Source: Methanosarcinales archaeon Met12
GTDB lineage: Archaea; Halobacteriota; UBA148; JAJOKI01
Length of the DNA: 64,000 nt
Assembly: GCA_002813105.2 (NCBI GenBank)
Contig: CP017966.2
Span: 372,001 to 436,000, forward strand
Direction of reading: 5' to 3'
Of this stretch, positions 15,834 through 25,393 are shown one piece after another. Position numbers and translations under genes: made by a program. The notes under the pieces were generated by a model. That model ran no database searches, was not told the DNA's origin, and worked only from the letters and a program-made list of their open reading frames with translations. Within the stretch, counting starts at the first letter, position 1. Each line of letters opens with the position of its first letter.

Positions 15834-15985
15834 TGTACACAATCACTTTTGAACGATTAACAGGAAGAACAGACTACAAATTAAGAGTGGGTGATTATAG
15901 GGCAATAGCAGACATATCACAGAAAAATAAAACAATCCAAGTCACATTAATAGGACATAGGAAAAACATATACAGGAATCTATGA
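15833..15985 (+). pseudogene. RelE-family toxin with internal deletion
   Basis: 50 residues. The C-terminal RelE core is clear: D-Y-K-L-R-V-G-D-Y-R-A-I-A-D-I, then I-G-H-R-K-N-I-Y. The N-terminal helical half that should separate M-Y-T-I-T-F-E-R from T-G-R-T-D-Y (about 30 residues) is missing without loss of frame. It is probably inactive as an RNase, leaving the antitoxin alone functional. Confidence 0.65.
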
Positions 15986-16098
15986 TATGTTAGAAATCAA
16001 CTCTCCGCCCGCATCTTGATCATCAGATTTGTTCCAATACTGATAATTCCAACAGATACTTTTTAACTAAATGCAGATGAATAGTATTGGAGATTGAT

Positions 16099-17427
16099 AT
16101 GGCAATTCATCCAATTGAATACCGATATGGCACGCCTGAGATGAAAAGAATCTGGACCGAAGAGGCGAAGCTCAGGAAGCTGTTGGAGGTAGAGAGAGCG
16201 CTGGCAAAGGCAGAGGCAGATGTGGGATTGATTTCGAAAAAAGCCGCAGAGGCGATTGCTGCCGGCATCAAAAAAGTCACCGTGGACAGGGTCAAAGAGA
16301 TCGAGGAGGACATTCATCACGACATGATGGCGGTGGTACTTGCACTGGCTGAACAATGCGGAGACGCTGGTGGATGGGTTCATTTCGGCGCCACTTCCAA
16401 TGACATTCTGGATACGGGGCTGGCACTCCAGTTGAGGGATGCCGTAGAACTTTTAGAGGCGAAACTGGATAAGCTGAATAATGCATTGCTCAATCAAGCG
16501 GAAGCGCATAAACACACCGTCTGTGCTGGCAGAACGCACGGCCAGATCGGAGTCCCGACTACATATGGGCTCCGCTTTGCAATATGGGCATCCGAAGTGG
16601 ACAGGCATCTCCAGCGGCTGGACCAATTGAGGCCCAGGATTCTCGTCGGTCAGATGAGCGGTGCGGTGGGCACTGGAGCCGCTTTTGGCCCTGATGCAAT
16701 TAAAATCAAGGATAAAACGATGAAACTATTGGGATTAGACGCAGTCGATGTCTCCAATCAGCTCATCCAGCGCGATAGACATGCAGAGTTCATAATGTTC
16801 CTGGCGAATGTCGCAACGACACTTGACAAGGTCTGCATCGAGATTCGAAACCTCCAGCGCAGTGAGATTGCCGAGGTAGAAGAAGGCTTTGGCACCAAAC
16901 AGGTGGGTTCGTCCACCATGCCGCACAAACGCAATCCGATAAAATCTGAACAGGTATGCGGACTGGCTAGAGTTATTAGGGCATATGTGGAGCCTGCCTT
17001 ATTGAACAACACGCTCTGGGATGAGCGCGACCTGACCAATTCCTCGTGTGAGCGGATTATCATCCCTGAAGCGGTAATCCTCACCGACCACATCATCAAT
17101 CTGACGGCGGACATCATCAAAAACCTTCGATTCAACCCCGAAAACATCCGCCGCAATTTAGAGCTCTTGCGTGGAGTGAACATGGCCGAAGCGGTGATGA
17201 TAGCGCTGGCAAAGAAGGTTGGAAGACAGGAGGCACACAGGGTCGTCAGAAAATGCGCGATGGAGGCGCATACATCAGGTGAGCACATGAGAGATGTCCT
17301 TCTTAAAGAGGCAATTGTCACCAAACATCTCACGCCTGACGAGATCGAGCATCTGATGGACCCAAACAATTACATCGGCACGGCCGTCGAACAGGTGGAG
17401 AGCGTCGTGAAGAAATTGAGGAGATAA
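16099..17427 (+). CDS. purB: Adenylosuccinate lyase
   Basis: 442 residues from ATG 16099, placed 6 nt after GGAG; a TTG at 16087 is in frame but badly spaced. It carries the superfamily signature G-S-S-T-M-P-H-K-R-N-P near residue 273. It acts twice in purine synthesis, on SAICAR and on adenylosuccinate, releasing fumarate. It is followed at 18 nt by the asparagine-synthetase-like gene, with which it may be cotranscribed. Confidence 0.95.
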   Translation: MAIHPIEYRYGTPEMKRIWTEEAKLRKLLEVERALAKAEADVGLISKKAAEAIAAGIKKVTVDRVKEIEEDIHHDMMAVVLALAEQCGDAGGWVHFGATSNDILDTGLALQLRDAVELLEAKLDKLNNALLNQAEAHKHTVCAGRTHGQIGVPTTYGLRFAIWASEVDRHLQRLDQLRPRILVGQMSGAVGTGAAFGPDAIKIKDKTMKLLGLDAVDVSNQLIQRDRHAEFIMFLANVATTLDKVCIEIRNLQRSEIAEVEEGFGTKQVGSSTMPHKRNPIKSEQVCGLARVIRAYVEPALLNNTLWDERDLTNSSCERIIIPEAVILTDHIINLTADIIKNLRFNPENIRRNLELLRGVNMAEAVMIALAKKVGRQEAHRVVRKCAMEAHTSGEHMRDVLLKEAIVTKHLTPDEIEHLMDPNNYIGTAVEQVESVVKKLRR

Positions 17428-17445
17428 CCAAAGGATACCCCCGAC

Positions 17446-18315
17446 ATGATAAGCGACGAAGGAACTGTCGTCAAGCTCCTCGGTGATGCGTTGCAAAAAG
17501 CGGTTGCTGAAAGACTTGCTCCAAAAACAGGGCTCGCGTTTTCTGGCGGAGTGGACAGTTCGCTGATAAGTGCAATGGCTCGAAGTGATATAAGTGATAT
17601 GAATCTATATTCCGTTGGATTTGAAGGGTCTCACGACCTTCGACATGCCCAGTATGCTGCTGAATTGCTGGAACTGGATGGCAACCTGCACACCAAAATC
17701 ATCACCCAGAAAGAGATAGAGGAGCATATACTGGATGTCATACGGTCGGTCAAGAGCTCTGACCTGATGGCGATCGAAATAGGACTTCCGCTGTTCATCA
17801 CGGCCAGAGAAGCGCACAAGGACGGCATGAAGGTAATGCTCTCTGGGCAGGGCGCGGACGAATTATTTGCAGGGTATCAGCGCTATATACGAAGTGTTGA
17901 ATTTCCGAAGGAAATACAACTCCGCCATTTCTTCAAAATGGCGCACTTGCATCTTGCAGATGAGATAGAAAAAGATGTCAAGAATCTTGTCGAGATCGGC
18001 GTTAAAAGAGACCACGCGGTGGCATCTGCAAACTCCATTGAACTGAGAACGCCATATCTCGATCGGAATGTCATCGAAATAGGTTTGCAGATAGCTCCAG
18101 AATTGAAAATCCGTAAAAAAGATAGAACTTATATGAGGAAGTACATTCTGAGAAGGGTAGCCGAAAACATCATACCACATGAACTCGCTTGGATGGAAAA
18201 GAAGGCAATGCAATACGGCACTGGTGTGCACAGAGAGCTTGGCAAGCTTGCCATATCCCGTGGATTTGAGAGCACCAAGTGCTACCTCACCTCACTTGCG
18301 CAAGAAGTAATTTAG
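17446..18315 (+). CDS. Asparagine-synthetase-like PP-loop protein lacking the glutaminase domain
   Basis: 289 residues covering only the ATP-PPase domain of AsnB: F-S-G-G-V-D-S-S near residue 32, L-S-G-Q-G-A-D-E-L-F-A-G-Y near 134 and S-I-E-L-R-T-P-Y-L-D-R near residue 191. The N-terminal Cys-dependent glutamine amidotransferase domain is absent, so it would need free ammonia or another donor. It sits directly before gatCAB, whose product amidates Asp-tRNA-Asn and Glu-tRNA-Gln. Its reaction is not established. Confidence 0.75.
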   Translation: MISDEGTVVKLLGDALQKAVAERLAPKTGLAFSGGVDSSLISAMARSDISDMNLYSVGFEGSHDLRHAQYAAELLELDGNLHTKIITQKEIEEHILDVIRSVKSSDLMAIEIGLPLFITAREAHKDGMKVMLSGQGADELFAGYQRYIRSVEFPKEIQLRHFFKMAHLHLADEIEKDVKNLVEIGVKRDHAVASANSIELRTPYLDRNVIEIGLQIAPELKIRKKDRTYMRKYILRRVAENIIPHELAWMEKKAMQYGTGVHRELGKLAISRGFESTKCYLTSLAQEVI

Positions 18316-18323
18316 TGATAGAT

Positions 18324-18602
18324 ATGATTACCAAAAGAGATGTAGAACACATCGGATGGCTGGCAAGGATAAAACTGACAGAAGAAGAAAAGAGTAAGTT
18401 TACGGAGCAGTTTAACTCCATATTGGACTATTTTGAGAGACTGGATGAAGTGGACCCGGATGTGCCTCCCGCCCATAATATATCTGGACTTGTGAACGTT
18501 TTTCGGGCTGATGTCGTGAGAGGTTCCATGAGTCGGGATGATGCCCTCGACAATGCGCCCAAGAAGGAGGGGGAATTTTTCAAAGGTCCGAGGGTCGTGT
18601 AG
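18324..18602 (+). CDS. gatC: Asp/Glu-tRNA amidotransferase subunit C
   Basis: 92 residues from ATG 18324 (M-I-T-K-R-D-V-E-H-I-G-W-L-A-R-I-K-L). A longer frame to 18279 overlaps the upstream gene and is not needed. GatC bridges and stabilises GatA-GatB. Two bases separate it from gatA. Confidence 0.9.
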   Translation: MITKRDVEHIGWLARIKLTEEEKSKFTEQFNSILDYFERLDEVDPDVPPAHNISGLVNVFRADVVRGSMSRDDALDNAPKKEGEFFKGPRVV

Positions 18603-18604
18603 AC

Positions 18605-20005
18605 ATGAACGTCAGCGAGGCAAAAAAGAGGGCAGAGGATGAATCCGTGGAAGAAGTAGTCACATCCCTATTTGACAATATCGAAAAAAGCGAGCTAAAC
18701 GCATTCATAACCCTTGCAAAGGAGAGCGCATTGAAGGAGGCGAGGAAGGTAGACAGAAACGGTGCGAAAGGGGCACTGGGAGGGATTCCAATTGCGCTCA
18801 AGGACTGTATCTCTACCAAGGGCATAGAGACTACGTGTGGCTCCAGAATTCTAAAGGGATATGTACCGCCCTATGATGCTCATGTCGTCGAACGATTGCG
18901 GGCAGAGGGTGCAATCATAATCGGAAAAACGAACATGGACGAATTTGCGATGGGGCCATCCACGGAAACCAGTTATTTTGGCCCCACCAAGAATCCGCAT
19001 GATTTGAGCCGCGTGGCAGGTGGCTCTTCTGGCGGAAGTGCAGCAGCCGTGGCAGGAGAGGGTGTTCCAATTGCGCTGGGCTCGGATACTGGCGGGTCGG
19101 TCCGCTGTCCTGCATCATTCTGCGGCATAGTGGGATTAAAGCCAACCTACGGACTGGTATCCAGATATGGATTGATCGCATATGCCAATTCGTTAGAGCA
19201 AATCGGCCCTTTTGCTTGCAACGTAGAGGATGTTGCGCTCCTCCTGAATGTGATCGCAGGCTATGACCCAAGAGATTCGACCTCTATGGATAAAAAATGT
19301 GAATACACGAAAGAGCTCAGGGACGATGTATCCGATGTAAAAATAGGCGTGCCAAAGGAGTTCTTCGGCGAAGGTATCGATGAAGATGTGGAAAAAGCGG
19401 TATGGGATGGCATCAAAATTCTGGAAGACGTGGGCGCATCCTACACAGAAATCAGCTTGCCGCACACCAAATACTCCCTGGCAGCTTACTATATCATCGC
19501 GATGTCGGAAGCCAGCTCCAATCTAGCGCGATTTGATGGGCTTAGATATGGTCTTCGTTTGGGAAAGGATGAGGATTGGCATACCACGTTTTCAGAGATA
19601 AGGGCACAGGGTTTTGGGGAGGAAGTGAAACGAAGGGTCCTCTTGGGCACATATGCGCTCTCAGCTGGGTATTATGGAAAATATTATCTAAAAGCGCTAA
19701 AGGTGCGCACGCTGGTCAAGCGTAATTTTGATGCTGCGCTGAAAGATGTAGACGTCCTTATCACGCCGACCATGCCGTTCCCAGCGTTCAAGATAGGCGA
19801 AAAGACCGATGACCCGCTGGCTCTGTACTTGGCAGATGTGAACACCGTTCCGATTAACCTGGCAGGCGTGCCCTCCATATCGGTCCCATGTGGATTCTCG
19901 GGAAAACTGCCGATCGGCATGCAAATCATCGGGCGCCACTTCGATGAGGGCAAAATCCTAAGGATGGCATATACCTTCGAACGACATGCAGGGGTGAGAT
20001 GTTGA
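18605..20005 (+). CDS. gatA: Asp/Glu-tRNA amidotransferase subunit A
   Basis: 466 residues. The amidase signature G-G-S-S-G-G-S-A-A-A-V-A (near residue 141) supplies the catalytic serines, and the lysine of the Ser-cisSer-Lys triad is in A-L-K-D-C near residue 67. It releases ammonia from glutamine or asparagine and passes it to GatB. It overlaps gatB by 7 nt. Confidence 0.95.
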   Translation: MNVSEAKKRAEDESVEEVVTSLFDNIEKSELNAFITLAKESALKEARKVDRNGAKGALGGIPIALKDCISTKGIETTCGSRILKGYVPPYDAHVVERLRAEGAIIIGKTNMDEFAMGPSTETSYFGPTKNPHDLSRVAGGSSGGSAAAVAGEGVPIALGSDTGGSVRCPASFCGIVGLKPTYGLVSRYGLIAYANSLEQIGPFACNVEDVALLLNVIAGYDPRDSTSMDKKCEYTKELRDDVSDVKIGVPKEFFGEGIDEDVEKAVWDGIKILEDVGASYTEISLPHTKYSLAAYYIIAMSEASSNLARFDGLRYGLRLGKDEDWHTTFSEIRAQGFGEEVKRRVLLGTYALSAGYYGKYYLKALKVRTLVKRNFDAALKDVDVLITPTMPFPAFKIGEKTDDPLALYLADVNTVPINLAGVPSISVPCGFSGKLPIGMQIIGRHFDEGKILRMAYTFERHAGVRC

Positions 20006-21432
20006 AGAGCCGTAAAGAGCCTGGGGACGTTATCATTGGTCTAGAAGTCCACGTGCAGCTGAACAAACTCAACTCAAAGCTGTTCTGCGGTTGTTCACCT
20101 AAATACCACGATGCCGAGCCAAACACGCATACGTGCCCGGTCTGCCTTGGGCTGCCTGGCGCATTGCCTGTCCTGAACGAGGGTGCCGTAGTGGATGCCG
20201 TCAAGGTAGCGCTAGCGTTGAACTGCAAGATCGAGGAGCGGACGCTATTTTATCGAAAGAACTACTACTATCTTGATCTGCCGAAGGGCTTTCAGATTTC
20301 ACAATACGATTATCCGATTGCTATAGATGGAAAAATCAGCGTTAATGGGACAGGAGGGGGCGAGCGCCATATCAGGATCAGAAGGGTGCATATAGAGGAG
20401 GACCCGGCACGACTGGTGCATAAAGGTCCCATCGAATGCTCGCGATATTCATTAATCGACTATAACAGATCTGGCGTGGCGTTGATCGAGGTGGTGACAG
20501 AACCAGACCTGCGATCGCCAAAAGAGGCGAGGGAGTTCCTGAATGTGTTGAGGAACATACTGGAGTATTTGGATGTCTTTGACGAGTCTCTGGAGGGTGC
20601 CCTAAGGGTCGATGCAAACATATCACTGGCAGGCGGAACCAGAACCGAAGTGAAAAACATATCCTCCTACAGAGGCGTGGAAAAGGCGCTGTTGTTCGAG
20701 ATTGTACGCCAGAAAAACCTGGTGCGGAGGGGCATCAAAATCACGCAGGAGACGCGCCATTACGATGAGAAAAGGGGAGTCACGATCTCGCTCAGGACTA
20801 AAGAAGAGGAGCAGGACTACAGGTATTTCCCGGAACCTGACCTGGTGCCGCTTGGAGTGTGCAACAGGATTGATGATATCAGAGAGAGTTTGCCAGAGCT
20901 GCCAGATACTAAGCGCCAGCGATTCGTCCAACAGTATGGCATATCAGAGTATCATGCAAAAGTGCTCACCTCTGAACTAAGGCTATCTAACTTTTTTGAA
21001 ACCGTCGCATCTGAAATAGACCCCATTTTAAGCGCCACATGGATTGCAGACGTTTTGAAGGGCGAGTTGAATTATCGCGGCTTGGGCATCAGCGCATTTC
21101 CACCCAAACACATGATACAAATTTTGCAAATACTGAGGGGGAAAAATATCACGGAAAAGAGCGCAGTGCAGGTCATACGAACGATACTGGACAGGGGCGG
21201 TGAGCCGGCCGATATCATCAAACAAAAGGGCCTTATAAAAGTAGAGGAAAGTACAATTGCCAAGGCAGTCGCCGAGGCCATCAAAGAGAACCCTGCTGCA
21301 GTTCAAGATTGCCGCAATGGAAAAAATGAGGCGCTGCATTTTCTTATGGGACAAGTGATGAAGAAGACGCACGGAAGGGCAGACCCAAACATAGTTAATA
21401 AATTGCTAAAGGAGAAGTTACAATGCACCTGA
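19999..21432 (+). CDS. gatB: Asp/Glu-tRNA amidotransferase subunit B
   Basis: 477 residues. I-I-G-L-E-V-H-V-Q-L near the start, the zinc-binding cysteines C-G-C-S and C-P-V-C-L (residues 31-50), and the Y-Y-Y-L-D-L-P-K-G-F-Q-I-S-Q segment identify GatB, which phosphorylates and amidates the mischarged tRNA. The C-terminal YqeY-like helical domain is complete. It overlaps topA by 10 nt. Confidence 0.95.
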   Translation: MLKSRKEPGDVIIGLEVHVQLNKLNSKLFCGCSPKYHDAEPNTHTCPVCLGLPGALPVLNEGAVVDAVKVALALNCKIEERTLFYRKNYYYLDLPKGFQISQYDYPIAIDGKISVNGTGGGERHIRIRRVHIEEDPARLVHKGPIECSRYSLIDYNRSGVALIEVVTEPDLRSPKEAREFLNVLRNILEYLDVFDESLEGALRVDANISLAGGTRTEVKNISSYRGVEKALLFEIVRQKNLVRRGIKITQETRHYDEKRGVTISLRTKEEEQDYRYFPEPDLVPLGVCNRIDDIRESLPELPDTKRQRFVQQYGISEYHAKVLTSELRLSNFFETVASEIDPILSATWIADVLKGELNYRGLGISAFPPKHMIQILQILRGKNITEKSAVQVIRTILDRGGEPADIIKQKGLIKVEESTIAKAVAEAIKENPAAVQDCRNGKNEALHFLMGQVMKKTHGRADPNIVNKLLKEKLQCT

Positions 21433-23426
21433 TAATCACCGAGAAAAACAATACGGCAAAGAGAATTGCGCAAATTCTATCAAAGGGGTCGGTAGAGCAG
21501 AAGAAGATTGACGGAGTAAACATATATGAATACGATGACAGTACGATTGTTGGATTGAGCGGTCACATCGTCACCATCGATTTTCCAGATAGATATAATA
21601 ACTGGTCAGAGGTGGAGCCGCACGAATTGATAGAGGCCGAAATCATCTCAATTCCGGTCCAAAAAAAGATCGTCAACGTGCTCAAAAAACTGGCGAAAAA
21701 GGCAGACAGAATCACGATTGCTACCGATTACGATCGAGAGGGGGAGTTGATTGGCGTGGAGGCGCTGCGGTTGACCCTGTCAACCGTTCCAGTGGACAGG
21801 GTGCGGTATTCAGCAATTACGCCATCCGAGATCGCCAATGCGTTTTTAAACCCATCTAATATCGATTTGAACCTGGCATCAGCAGGCGAGGCGCGCCAGA
21901 AGATCGACCTGGTGTGGGGTGCTGCGCTGACCAGATTTATCTCGCTGTCATCGCGCCGCCTCGGCAAGAATTTTCTTTCGGTCGGACGTGTACAGAGTCC
22001 ACTGCTTGCTCTGCTGGTCAACAGAGAAAAAGAGATAGAGGCATTTAAGACGACGCCATACTGGGAGATTCATGCGCTGTGTCGAAACGGCGGCGAATTC
22101 ACCGCAAAGCATGAAAAGGGGCGCTTTCTGGAGAAGGGCGAAGCCGAATCTATCATATCACGACTGGGTAGAGAGGGAATTATCTCCAAGTTGGAACAGG
22201 AAGAACAGATTGAGAACCCCCCCATACCGTTTAACACAACCGAATTTTTAAGGGCATCCAGTGCGATAGGCCTCTCGCCTGCAAATGCAATGAGAATCGC
22301 CGAAGGGCTATATATCGATGGATGGATCAGTTACCCGCGCACGGATAACACGGTCTACCCAAAGAGCCTTGATACGAGAGAGATTATCAGGTCATTATCC
22401 AAACACGACGAATTTAAAGAACATGCTGATGCCCTGCTTAAAAAAGATGTGTTAAAACCCACCAGGGGCAAAAAGGAGACGACCGACCATCCTCCCATAT
22501 ATCCAGTCACAGCTGCGAAAAAGAGCGCTCTGGGAGTGGACGAGTGGAAGATTTATGAACTCGTCGTGCGGAGGTTCTTTGCGACATTTGCAGACCCTGC
22601 CATATGGGAGAATACCAAAGTTTCGGTCGATATCGGCGGCGAGACTTTCAAAGCAGACGGACTGCGGTTACTCGACGCTGGTTGGCGCTGGCATTATCCA
22701 TATAATACTCCTAAAGAGACAATCTTGCCCTCACTGAGAAACGACGAGCAATTGGATATCGTAAAAGTCGATTTGATTGAGAGAGAAACTAAACCGCCGA
22801 AACGATATGGACAGGGTACCCTGATCAAGAAGATGGAAGATCTGGGACTCGGCACTAAATCCACGCGACATGAGATGCTGAGCAAGTTATATGCACGTGG
22901 ATATGTGTATGGAAACCCGGTAAGGCCCACGAAAACAGCGATGGTAGTAGTCGATACGCTGGAGAGGTATGCAGAAATAATCACCCAACCAGATATGAGC
23001 AGGACGCTCGAAGAGGACATGGATGGGATTGCAGAAGGGCGAATTAGCGAGGAGGCGGTGGTACAAGAATCAAAGGATATGCTGAACTCGGTATTCGGGG
23101 TTTTAAACGAGAGACGCGAGCATATAAGCGATTCGCTCAGGAAAGGATTGCGCGAGGAGAACATCATCGGTGCCTGCCCAGAATGCAGTTCGGACCTGAC
23201 CGTACGTAGATCCAAGAGAGGAGGGCGCTTTATAGGATGCACAGGATACCCAGATTGTACTTTCACGCTGCCCCTCCCGAAAAGCGGGCGTCTGATCGTC
23301 ACCCAGAATAGCTGCGAGATTCACGGACTGCATATGGTTAAAATCATAAGCAAGGGGCGCAGGGCGTGGGACCTCGGATGCCCATATTGTAATTATATTG
23401 AATGGCAAAAATCGAAGAAGGAGTGA
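21423..23426 (+). CDS. topA: DNA topoisomerase I (type IA)
   Basis: 667 residues. An N-terminal Toprim domain (I-T-E-K-N-N-T-A, A-T-D-Y-D-R-E-G-E-L) is followed by the catalytic tyrosine in W-I-S-Y-P-R-T-D-N near residue 306, and a C-terminal zinc ribbon (C-P-E-C...C-T-G-Y-P-D-C) with a second degenerate one. It relaxes negative supercoils. It is the last gene of the gatCAB run. Confidence 0.95.
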   Translation: MHLIITEKNNTAKRIAQILSKGSVEQKKIDGVNIYEYDDSTIVGLSGHIVTIDFPDRYNNWSEVEPHELIEAEIISIPVQKKIVNVLKKLAKKADRITIATDYDREGELIGVEALRLTLSTVPVDRVRYSAITPSEIANAFLNPSNIDLNLASAGEARQKIDLVWGAALTRFISLSSRRLGKNFLSVGRVQSPLLALLVNREKEIEAFKTTPYWEIHALCRNGGEFTAKHEKGRFLEKGEAESIISRLGREGIISKLEQEEQIENPPIPFNTTEFLRASSAIGLSPANAMRIAEGLYIDGWISYPRTDNTVYPKSLDTREIIRSLSKHDEFKEHADALLKKDVLKPTRGKKETTDHPPIYPVTAAKKSALGVDEWKIYELVVRRFFATFADPAIWENTKVSVDIGGETFKADGLRLLDAGWRWHYPYNTPKETILPSLRNDEQLDIVKVDLIERETKPPKRYGQGTLIKKMEDLGLGTKSTRHEMLSKLYARGYVYGNPVRPTKTAMVVVDTLERYAEIITQPDMSRTLEEDMDGIAEGRISEEAVVQESKDMLNSVFGVLNERREHISDSLRKGLREENIIGACPECSSDLTVRRSKRGGRFIGCTGYPDCTFTLPLPKSGRLIVTQNSCEIHGLHMVKIISKGRRAWDLGCPYCNYIEWQKSKKE

Positions 23427-23581
23427 GAATTGGATTAAAAGATTGTTAAGTGGAATTTTGCTTGGCGATTATAGAAGGAAGCATAAATATGAATAAAATA
23501 GAGTTGAAATCTATAAAAATCTATAATATAAAGAATCAAATAAGATAAGATTAAATATATTAACTTTTAGACATCATTATC

Positions 23582-23665
23582 ATGAAGTATAAGGTTATTA
23601 TCCACTCTCTGCGAGAGATGTGATAAAGGCTCTCTCAAAAGCTGGTTTTTAAGTCCATCATGTTT
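23582..23665 (+). pseudogene. HicBA remnant
   Basis: The frame from 23599 reads Y-P-L-S-A-R-D-V-I-K-A-L-S-K-A-G-F and then TAA, the N-terminus of a HicA mRNA interferase. The preceding ATG at 23582 opens M-K-Y-K-V-I-I in another frame, which resembles the N-terminus of HicB. This looks like a hicBA pair collapsed by deletion. The rest of the gap 23427-23707 is A+T-rich with no coding signal. Confidence 0.5.
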
Positions 23666-23707
23666 GACGCGAAACCTATATATTATATGATGCACGTGTA
23701 CTAAAAT

Positions 23708-24289
23708 ATGATACAATTGTATCAAAAAATTACACAACTGAAAGTACTACATCATTTCCTGGAAAATCCATATGAGTCCTTTTATTTAAGGGAGATTGCT
23801 CGTCTGTTAAATATGAGTCCTATGACCGTAAAAAGAACGCTGGATTTGGTAGTAAATCAAAGATTTTTGACAAAAAAGAAAGTGAAGAATCAGATACTTT
23901 ACAGAGCCAACATGGACAGCGCTGCCTTCAAACATTTTAAAATCGCATACAATCTTGCGTGGCTTGAAGAGAGGAGAGCTGTGAAGATCATCAGAACAAC
24001 GATGAAAAATGTGAGGGCAATTCTTTTATTCGGGAGCTACGCAAAAGGAGAAAATGATGCGAAAAGTGATGTGGATTTATTGGTAGTTTCAAGAGACAGA
24101 CAAACTCCAGATCTCGCTGAGCGTCTTGAACATCGTGGTAGAGATTGGTTGGACATCGGTAGAGAAGTAAATTTACTTAACTTTTCTATCACTGAGTGGT
24201 CAAGACAGGCCAAAGAGAATAGAGCGTTGTATCTAGACGTAATCACGGAAGGTATCGTGCTCTACGGGACGAGGCCGGTGGTAGAATGA
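23708..24289 (+). CDS. Winged-helix DNA-binding protein fused to a minimal nucleotidyltransferase
   Basis: 193 residues. Residues 1-70 form a winged helix (S-F-Y-L-R-E-I-A-R-L-L-N-M-S), and residues 95-190 hold an MNT domain with L-F-G-S-Y-A-K-G and S-D-V-D-L-L. Such fusions are antitoxins that also bind their promoter. TATATATTATATG lies 20-35 bp upstream of its ATG. It overlaps the next HEPN gene by 4 nt. Confidence 0.75.
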   Translation: MIQLYQKITQLKVLHHFLENPYESFYLREIARLLNMSPMTVKRTLDLVVNQRFLTKKKVKNQILYRANMDSAAFKHFKIAYNLAWLEERRAVKIIRTTMKNVRAILLFGSYAKGENDAKSDVDLLVVSRDRQTPDLAERLEHRGRDWLDIGREVNLLNFSITEWSRQAKENRALYLDVITEGIVLYGTRPVVE

Positions 24290-24615
24290 GTCTAGACGAG
24301 TGTTACAGGAAACGATTGCTGAGGAAAGGTAGGCCAGACAAACTTAAAGCCAAAAAGGCTATTGAAATCGCTGAGCAAAAACTATACAGGGCTACGGAAT
24401 TGTTTGACCATAATTTTCCGGATGAGGCGATGGTTGCGAGCTATACTGCGATGCTCCAATCTGCCAGGGCGTTATTGTTCAAGGACGGCGTATTTGAGAG
24501 GAGTCACTGGTGCGTCATCGAATATCTCAGAGAAAATTATGTCAAAAAGAGGTTGTTAGAGCCAAGCCATGTAAATTGGTTGGATATTTATAGACAAGAC
24601 GCGCAAATTTATTAA
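24286..24615 (+). pseudogene. HEPN toxin truncated at the C-terminus
   Basis: 109 residues of a HEPN protein (E-A-M-V-A-S-Y-T-A-M-L-Q-S-A-R-A-L-L near residues 47-64). It ends at Y-R-Q-D-A-Q-I-Y, just where the family normally has the YR..RH...Y catalytic segment, and the final helix is missing. It is probably inactive, with the antitoxin upstream intact. An alternative is a shortened but structured partner. Confidence 0.55.
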
Positions 24616-24650
24616 AGCGATTAAAAAATTAGTGTGATTGGTAATTATAT

Positions 24651-25391
24651 TTACTTTTTGATCGCCCTAACGATCTCCTCAATCTTAGACCGCACGTCGC
24701 CCCTTTCCACAGCCGTTCCAGTTACGATGACGTCTGCGCCTGCCTTAACACATTGTCCTGCAGTCACGCCGTCCCTGACCCCACCGCCAACGATGAGTTT
24801 GGTATCGCCAATGGCCTCCTTGACCGCCTTGATCATAATGGGCGGAACTGATTTATCTGCGCCTGACCCTGCTTCAAGATAAACCCAGCGCATTCCAAGA
24901 TATTTTGCTGCAAGCGCGTAGGCTGCCGCCAGTTCTGGCTTTTCCCTTGGAATCAACTTGGCATCTCCCACCCAGCCAACCGTTCCGCCAGGTGCGATGA
25001 CGATGTACGCCATTGGAATGGGCTCGATGCCGTATTTTTTGATGAGAGGCGCCCCGAGAGCCTGGTGAGTGATGAGGTATGTCACGTCTCTGGAATTCAG
25101 TAAGGTCATGAAGAACACCGCATCCGCATGTTTGTTCAGCCCACCCGCATCGCTTGGAAACAGAATCGTCGGCAGGTCCACTTGTTCTTTGACCGCCAAT
25201 ATGGTCTGGTCGAGTTTTGTGCCACCTGCCCCTGTAGAGCCACCGACCATGATGGCATCGGTTCCACCTGTGGATGCTTCAGCCGCTATCTTTGCTGCTA
25301 CCTCGGGGCTCTGTGAATCCGGGTCTATTAACGTCAGGTGTGCGGCTCCATCCCGTCGAATGACCTCATTGAGGTGTGCTTCTACCGTCAC
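24651..25391 (-). CDS. Geranylgeranylglyceryl phosphate synthase
   Basis: 246 residues from GTG 25391, just after the L40e stop. The TIM-barrel phosphate site G-G-G-V-R-D-G near residue 199 and V-G-G-S-T-G near residue 51 are visible. It forms the first ether bond of archaeal membrane lipids from sn-glycerol-1-phosphate and GGPP. A longer frame to 25460 exists but overlaps L40e. Confidence 0.9.
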   Translation of the reverse strand: MTVEAHLNEVIRRDGAAHLTLIDPDSQSPEVAAKIAAEASTGGTDAIMVGGSTGAGGTKLDQTILAVKEQVDLPTILFPSDAGGLNKHADAVFFMTLLNSRDVTYLITHQALGAPLIKKYGIEPIPMAYIVIAPGGTVGWVGDAKLIPREKPELAAAYALAAKYLGMRWVYLEAGSGADKSVPPIMIKAVKEAIGDTKLIVGGGVRDGVTAGQCVKAGADVIVTGTAVERGDVRSKIEEIVRAIKK

Positions 25392-25393
25392 GC

